DNA of 64,000 nucleotides from Rheinheimera sp. SA_1 (GTDB taxonomy: Bacteria > Pseudomonadota > Gammaproteobacteria > Enterobacterales > Alteromonadaceae), in contig NZ_LXWK01000011.1 in the NCBI RefSeq assembly GCF_001669775.1, positions 496,001-560,000 of the forward strand, read 5' to 3'. A model generated the notes under the pieces. That model had not been told where the DNA came from. It worked only from the letters and a program-made list of their open reading frames with translations, and made no database searches. Positions 59,437 to 64,000 of this stretch are shown here, one piece after another (within the stretch, counting starts at the first letter, position 1; each line of letters opens with the position of its first letter). The position numbers and the translations under genes are program-made.

Positions 59437-60396
59437 ATGGACGAAGAATTCAGTTCAGCAGAAACTGTCTGGGAATTGATGATGAGCAACAACTCACCAA
59501 GCGCGATTGAACTTTCGACCACCGTCACCGCCCGCGAAGTGCTGGAACTATGCAAATATCGGCCGGATTTACTGCTAACTTCAGATGAGCCGCAACCATC
59601 AGAACAGTGGAAACTTGATCTGATAGAATTTTGCGTCGCGTCGGCTGGTCTTGATGACGCGGCTCGCCAAACCTTATGTACGGCCAAAATTGTCACTGCT
59701 TATACCAAGCTTTGCAGCATTACTCTGCCGGTGACTGGCGCCAGTATTATTCATTCAAAAAACCCGAACATCCGGTGGCTCTATTTTTGGAATCTGTTTT
59801 TTCTGGTGATCTGCCTGTCGTCGTTGGTCATCGCCAACTTGCATATTTACAGCACTACAGCCGCCGAATGTCATTGTTGGATAAATTTGTCCGATTATTC
59901 AATCCATTATTACCCGGTGTTGTCAGGCTTGTTGTGGGGAGGCCTTGGTAGTTGCGTGTATCTGCTGAAAAAGGTCAATGATATTTCGCAGTCCCGCGAA
60001 TTTGATCCAGATGTATTTACCGGCATATTTTCCAGGATCATGTTAGGCGCAACATTGGGTTGGGTGGTGGTGAATATTTTTGATATGGACACCCTGGATG
60101 TGGATGGGGTTTCGGTCCCGGCGGTCGCCTTTTTAACCGGATTATCGGTGAAAGTAGTCTACGGTTTTCTGGAGAAAGTGGTTGGTGAGCTTGAACAAAA
60201 ATTTAAACTGCACAGCTTAAAAGGCAACAATGCACCCAAGGTGTCCTTTAAAGATCAGTTGGCGCAGTTTCAGCTAAAACTGGACCCCAGTGCTGACTAC
60301 GCGTTATTTCAGGCCTGTAGCGCACTGCGCCTACAATTGGAAAAGCAACAGCAGCAACAGGCAGATCACTCAGCACAGAACACCACTGAAAAATGA
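59437..60396 (+). CDS. Uncharacterised membrane protein coupled to MBL-fold gene
   Basis: A 319-residue protein that I do not recognise. A soluble N-terminal part of about 110 residues (TVTAREVLELCKYRPDLLL) precedes four hydrophobic segments: WNLFFLVICLSSLVIANL, YPVLSGLLWGGLGSCVYLL, GATLGWVVVNIF and AFLTGLSVKVVYGFLEKVV. A helical C-terminal tail (KLQLKL-type, Gln-rich at the end) follows. Its stop overlaps the start of the secreted MBL gene by four bases (ATGA). It may form a membrane sensor or pore with a cytoplasmic N-terminal domain. Confidence 0.65.
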   Translation: MDEEFSSAETVWELMMSNNSPSAIELSTTVTAREVLELCKYRPDLLLTSDEPQPSEQWKLDLIEFCVASAGLDDAARQTLCTAKIVTAYTKLCSITLPVTGASIIHSKNPNIRWLYFWNLFFLVICLSSLVIANLHIYSTTAAECHCWINLSDYSIHYYPVLSGLLWGGLGSCVYLLKKVNDISQSREFDPDVFTGIFSRIMLGATLGWVVVNIFDMDTLDVDGVSVPAVAFLTGLSVKVVYGFLEKVVGELEQKFKLHSLKGNNAPKVSFKDQLAQFQLKLDPSADYALFQACSALRLQLEKQQQQQADHSAQNTTEK

Positions 60397-61562
60397 ACAG
60401 CTTTCCCACTGCCGACCGCGGTTGCTGGCATCGCCTGTCCACTTTTTTAGCGGCGTTTGGCTGTAGTGCAATTATAGGCACATGCCCAATACTGCAGGCG
60501 CAAACGCTGAGTGTGGAAACAGTGCGTTCAGTCGCACAGCTGCAACAAGCACAACAAAAGCCGGCGCAGTTCCGGCTGCATTTAATCGACATCGGCACCG
60601 GCCTCGCCATACTGGTCGAAGGGTCTGATTTTAAACTGCTATTTGACGCTGGCTCGGCTGATGATAAAAAAACCAATAGCAAGCTAGGTTCAAAAAGCCG
60701 GCTGGTGGCCTATCTGAATGCCGCGCTTGGCCGGCTCAATCAACCACATTGCCGTAGTCTGGGTGATGTTGATGTGAAATCTTCTGCCAATGCGCCAATG
60801 TTGGATTTTGTATTTTTAAGCCATCCGCATGAAGACCATTTAAGTCAGCTGTTGCCGGTGTTGCAGTGTTTTGCGGTGAAAACATTGTGGGAGCCCGGCA
60901 TTATGCATAAAACGGCTGGTTATCAGCAGTTTCGCCAGTTTATGCAGGATGATAAAACAATTCAGTATCACACGGCGGTGAAACAGCCCTGCCCGCGGGG
61001 TCTGCGTGCCAGCTCGCACTGCTCGTCTATTTTTCAGATTGGCGAAGAAATAAAGCTCGGGCAGCAGGCCAGCGCCAAAGTGCTGCATGTTGGCAACCAA
61101 CCCAACCACCACCCGAATTTATATTCGGTGGTGCTTAAACTGCAGCTTGGCACAACCTCAGTGTTACTCACCGGTGATGCTGAATCAGGCGCCAGAGCGC
61201 AGTGGCATCTAGCGCCAGGCGCCACCGAAAAGTTTCTGCTGGCAAATTTTCCGGATGAGTTAACCGCCGACATCTTGCAGGTCGGCCATCATGGTTCTAT
61301 CACCTCCAGCCGCCAGCCATTTTTGCAGGCGATCAAACCAAAAATAGCTTTGATTAGCGCCGGGCCGAAAAAATATGGCTCGGTGGTGTTACCGGATCAA
61401 GCGGTGGTTGATGCACTGACCAGGCTTGGCGCGGATATCTATCGCACTGATGTCAATGATCAACAAGGCTGTCCGGTGATAGATAAAATTGGCGCCAATG
61501 ACCCCGGCAACCCCGGTGGCTGTGACAATTACCTCATCCGTATTCAGAATACTCTGCCTTAA
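60393..61562 (+). CDS. Secreted ComEC-like metallo-beta-lactamase-fold protein
   Basis: A 389-residue protein with a signal peptide (FLAAFGCSAIIGTCPILQAQ). The MBL fold has FVFLSHPHEDHLSQLLP (HxHxDH), VLLTGDAESGARAQW, DILQVGHHGSITSSRQPFL and KIALISAGPKKYGSVVLP, as in the soluble MBL domain of ComEC/Rec2, which degrades DNA or phosphodiesters. No ComEC membrane part is present. It is coupled to the membrane protein gene upstream. A role as an exported nuclease or hydrolase is inferred. Confidence 0.82.
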   Translation: MNSFPTADRGCWHRLSTFLAAFGCSAIIGTCPILQAQTLSVETVRSVAQLQQAQQKPAQFRLHLIDIGTGLAILVEGSDFKLLFDAGSADDKKTNSKLGSKSRLVAYLNAALGRLNQPHCRSLGDVDVKSSANAPMLDFVFLSHPHEDHLSQLLPVLQCFAVKTLWEPGIMHKTAGYQQFRQFMQDDKTIQYHTAVKQPCPRGLRASSHCSSIFQIGEEIKLGQQASAKVLHVGNQPNHHPNLYSVVLKLQLGTTSVLLTGDAESGARAQWHLAPGATEKFLLANFPDELTADILQVGHHGSITSSRQPFLQAIKPKIALISAGPKKYGSVVLPDQAVVDALTRLGADIYRTDVNDQQGCPVIDKIGANDPGNPGGCDNYLIRIQNTLP

Positions 61563-61677
61563 ATCCAATGCGCTGTACAAATAATCGTCAATGAGCGCCA
61601 GCAGACAGACCAAATCAGGAAAATCATCGATGATGCCAGTCCAGTAACTGCCACAGTTCCCGAAAAGGTGTCCCCAA

Positions 61678-62550
61678 ATGAGTTTTTTCACCACGTCCGA
61701 CCAACAACAACTGTATTACAAAGATTTAGGTGAAGGCCCGCTAGTAGTGTTTATTCATGGCTGGCCCTTGTCGGCCGACAGCTGGGATGAAATTGCCATG
61801 GTGGTCGCTGCCCGCGGTTATCGCACTATTGCCTATGACCGCCGCGGTTTTGGCCGTTCAACACAACCTTGGCGTGGTTATGATTACAACCGGCTGGCCG
61901 ACGATTTAGCCGAACTGCTGCTGCATGTTGGCGCTGAAAATGCCACTTTAGTAGGTTTTTCAATGGGTGGCGGCGAAGTTGCGCGTTACCTGTCCCGCCA
62001 TCAAGGGCACAGCATCAGCAAAGCGGTACTGATCGGTTCCATTTTGCCGTTCCGTTTGCTAACGCACGACAACCCTAGTGGCACTGCACCAGAACAATTC
62101 GCCAAAACAGCCCAGGCCATTAAAACCGACCGACCACATTTTTTACAGGGATTTTTTAAAGATTTCTTTGGTATGAGCCTGTTATCGCAACCGGTCAGTT
62201 ATGAACTGCTGGAATGGATGCGCAGCATTGCACTGCAAGCCGGCATCCATAGCACGCTCGGATGTCTTGATGCTTTTTCCGGCACCGATTTCCGCCCGGA
62301 TTTAGCCGCTTTTACCATGCCAACCTTGATTATTCACGGCACCGATGACAAAACCGTGCCAATTGAGGCATCGGCTTATCTGACGGCCTCGGCGATTGTT
62401 CACGCCACTTTGCTGGAATATCAAGACGCCCCGCATGGCCTGTTTGCCACCCACCGCGATCGGCTGATCCAGGATTTACTATATTTTCTGGCAACATCTG
62501 ACAACCTCGCCCCCACCTCCAGGGCAGCACTTGCACTGGCAGCTAATTAG
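61678..62550 (+). CDS. Alpha/beta hydrolase (haloperoxidase/esterase-like)
   Basis: A 290-residue cytoplasmic hydrolase. The oxyanion strand is VVFIHGWPLSADSW; the nucleophile is in LVGFSMGGGEVARYLSRH (GxSxG); the acid is the Asp in HGTDDKTVP; and the His is in DAPHGLFATH. It groups with non-heme chloroperoxidase-type hydrolases that act on esters or lactones. AAGGTG precedes the ATG. It is convergent with the RND gene. Confidence 0.88.
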   Translation: MSFFTTSDQQQLYYKDLGEGPLVVFIHGWPLSADSWDEIAMVVAARGYRTIAYDRRGFGRSTQPWRGYDYNRLADDLAELLLHVGAENATLVGFSMGGGEVARYLSRHQGHSISKAVLIGSILPFRLLTHDNPSGTAPEQFAKTAQAIKTDRPHFLQGFFKDFFGMSLLSQPVSYELLEWMRSIALQAGIHSTLGCLDAFSGTDFRPDLAAFTMPTLIIHGTDDKTVPIEASAYLTASAIVHATLLEYQDAPHGLFATHRDRLIQDLLYFLATSDNLAPTSRAALALAAN

Positions 62551-62576
62551 AGGCTGACATACGGGACTGCGTGCTT

Positions 62577-62604
62577 AGGATTGAGCAGTGAGGATTGAGT
62601 AGTG
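62577..62604. repeat. 14-base tandem duplication
   Basis: AGGATTGAGCAGTG (62577-62590) is followed by AGGATTGAGTAGTG (62591-62604), with one mismatch. It lies in the 127-base gap between convergent genes. A weak eight-base hairpin without a T-run follows at 62614-62643. Confidence 0.75.
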
Positions 62605-62677
62605 AGAAGCACAGGCTGAAAACCACAAAGTGTAGTTTCAGCCCGGCAACTTCAGTATCAGCCCCTGCTATCGTGGT

Positions 62678-64000
62678 TTAACCAGACGCCGGATCCATCA
62701 CAGGCTGCGGTGCTGGTAGCTTGTTGCTTGGGCTTGGCGCCGCTGCGGCATGACGCTCATTGGCAAATAGCTGGTAGCACAATGGCAGCACAAAAAGTGT
62801 AAACAAGGTGCCAAGCAGCATGCCGGCAACCAGCATAATGCCGATACTATTACGGGCTTCAGCGCCAGCGCCACTGACCAGCACCAATGGAAAGTGACCC
62901 AGCACCGTCGCTGCCGTAGTCATCATCACCGGACGGAACCGGCTGACAGCAGCTTCAATCGCCGCCTGCGACCTGCTCATGCCTTCGAGTTGCAGTTGAT
63001 TGGCAAATTCCACGATCAGAATGCCATTTTTAGCAACCAACCCCACTAACGTCACCAGGCCAATCTGCGAATAAATATTTAAGGTGGTTAATTGCAGATA
63101 TGGCAACAATAATGCCGCCGCCAACGCCAGCGGTACACTGCCACACAGCACCACCAGCGGGTCGCGGAAGCTGTTAAATTGCACCGCCAGCAACAGATAC
63201 ACGACCAGCAATGACACCAGCATCACCTGAACCAATGACGTACCTTGCTGCCGCAATTGACGGGATTCACCTGCGTAGTCAATCAGGTAGCTGGGCGGCA
63301 GTACCTCCCGTGCCGCAGCTTCGAGAGCCTGCAACGCACTTTCTTTGGTACTGCCAGCAGCAACGCCGCCATAAATCCGCACCGCATTTTGCTGGGAAAA
63401 ACTACTAAGCTGGCGTGGCACCGTCAGCCAATGTATTTCAGCAATGTCAGCCAGAGGGAACAGGCTGCCGTCCGCGGTTTTGATCTGCAGATCTAACAAC
63501 CGGCTGGTATCGGCACGCATCTCCTGACTGAGCAACGGGATCACCTGATAGGCTTTGCCTTGTTCATCAAACCTGTTTACATAATTGGTCGACAATAACA
63601 CCGACAACTGTCGACTGACATCGGCGACCTGTAACCCCAAATCAGCGATTTTTTGCCGGTTTAACCGCAGTTCCGTTTGTGGCAAATCGATTTTTAAATC
63701 AGTGTCCGCATACAAAAAGTGTCCGCTCTGAAAAGCGGCACCTACCAGTTTATCAGCATAGGTTTTCAGCTCAGTGTAAGGTGCATTGGCTTTGACGATC
63801 AGCTCCACATCAAACTGACCAGCGCTCGGCAGCGGTGCTGGCATAATAGGCAGCGGCTGGATCCCTGGCTGCGCCGATAACAACCCGTACACTTGCCCCA
63901 ACATCTGTTGCGTGGTTTGGTCGCGATCTGCCGCTGCGGAAAACTCAATACCACCAAAAGCACCATTGATAAAAATGTTCTGCCACATTTGTGTCGCACC
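62678..64000 (-). CDS. HAE1-type RND multidrug efflux pump, partial (5' end outside window)
   Basis: The frame stays open to the right edge (441 visible residues), so the N-terminal half is missing. The visible part is the second periplasmic loop and TM7-TM12 of an AcrB-type exporter: NYVNRFDEQGKAYQVIPLL, VYLLLAVQFNSFRDPLVVL, GLVAKNGILIVEFANQLQ and RFRPVMMTTAATVLGHFPLV. It belongs to the HAE1 group, not the metal-exporting group of czcA. Upstream genes, probably an adaptor, lie outside the window. Confidence 0.9.
   Translation of the reverse strand, partial: GATQMWQNIFINGAFGGIEFSAAADRDQTTQQMLGQVYGLLSAQPGIQPLPIMPAPLPSAGQFDVELIVKANAPYTELKTYADKLVGAAFQSGHFLYADTDLKIDLPQTELRLNRQKIADLGLQVADVSRQLSVLLSTNYVNRFDEQGKAYQVIPLLSQEMRADTSRLLDLQIKTADGSLFPLADIAEIHWLTVPRQLSSFSQQNAVRIYGGVAAGSTKESALQALEAAAREVLPPSYLIDYAGESRQLRQQGTSLVQVMLVSLLVVYLLLAVQFNSFRDPLVVLCGSVPLALAAALLLPYLQLTTLNIYSQIGLVTLVGLVAKNGILIVEFANQLQLEGMSRSQAAIEAAVSRFRPVMMTTAATVLGHFPLVLVSGAGAEARNSIGIMLVAGMLLGTLFTLFVLPLCYQLFANERHAAAAPSPSNKLPAPQPVMDPASG

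Noticed and set aside
59437-61562. Known defence system
   Set aside because: No other defence genes or mobility genes flank the pair, so a defence role is only listed as one possibility.
62614-62643. Terminator for the hydrolase gene 61678
   Set aside because: The eight-base stem has a 14-base loop and no T-run on either strand.

Overview
The window looks like chromosomal DNA of a free-living, aerobic, heterotrophic gammaproteobacterium. Several features point to the Alteromonadales/Chromatiaceae-type lineage that includes Rheinheimera and Alishewanella: a large TonB-dependent sugar receptor next to GH97 and a galactose operon, many periplasmic solute-binding proteins, LytTR and OmpR two-component systems, and a CzcCBA pump. 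This placement is an inference from gene content, since no rRNA or other phylogenetic marker is present. No tRNA, rRNA, CRISPR array, prophage or complete insertion sequence was seen.

Layout. 1-8 kb: a TPR protein running off the left edge, an OmpR/histidine-kinase pair that may be translated leaderlessly, an esterase, a GNAT protein, a LytS/LytTR pair and a divergent DUF2306 membrane protein. 8-16 kb: three short-chain dehydrogenases (SDRs), two LysR regulators, a 2OG-Fe(II) oxygenase, two periplasmic binding proteins and a 4-oxalocrotonate-type tautomerase. 16-22 kb: an OmpR/EnvZ-type pair, a ferric-reductase-like membrane protein and a frameshifted doxX. These converge on an hvfA-hvfB-hvfC operon, a RiPP copper-handling pathway with a DUF692 (MNIO) enzyme, its DUF2063 partner and an EGKCG-repeat precursor carrying two EF-hands. 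22-29 kb: Ohr peroxidase, a second DUF2306 protein divergent from a membrane-bound AraC regulator, an unknown membrane protein, an S41-like protein and a large alpha/beta hydrolase.

29-45 kb: a galactoside-utilisation region. It holds a GH97 glycosidase with an in-frame 27-bp minisatellite, a lipoprotein six-hairpin glycosidase, an AraC regulator, a TonB-dependent receptor, galT, galK and a sodium:sugar symporter. A toxin-first hipA-hipB module with three palindromic operators and a small secreted protein interrupts it. The likely flow is oligosaccharide uptake by the receptor, periplasmic hydrolysis by the two glycosidases, symport of galactose, then GalK and GalT. 45-51 kb: a czcCBA heavy-metal efflux operon preceded by a His-rich secreted protein. 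51-56 kb: two large surface lipoproteins, one a Zn-metalloprotease with leucine-rich repeats and one a BNR propeller. 56-64 kb: a FemAB-like acyltransferase, YghU, another binding protein, an unknown membrane protein coupled to a secreted metallo-beta-lactamase-fold protein, an alpha/beta hydrolase, and an HAE1-type RND pump running off the right edge.

The most noteworthy items are the hvf-type locus with its EF-hand precursor, the attenuator-like hairpin between precursor and enzymes, and the nearby doxX whose reading frame is broken by a third copy of a CTGGG repeat. Next come the hipAB operators, the operator-like palindrome shared by two SDR genes, and the uncharacterised membrane-protein/MBL pair at 59.4-61.6 kb.
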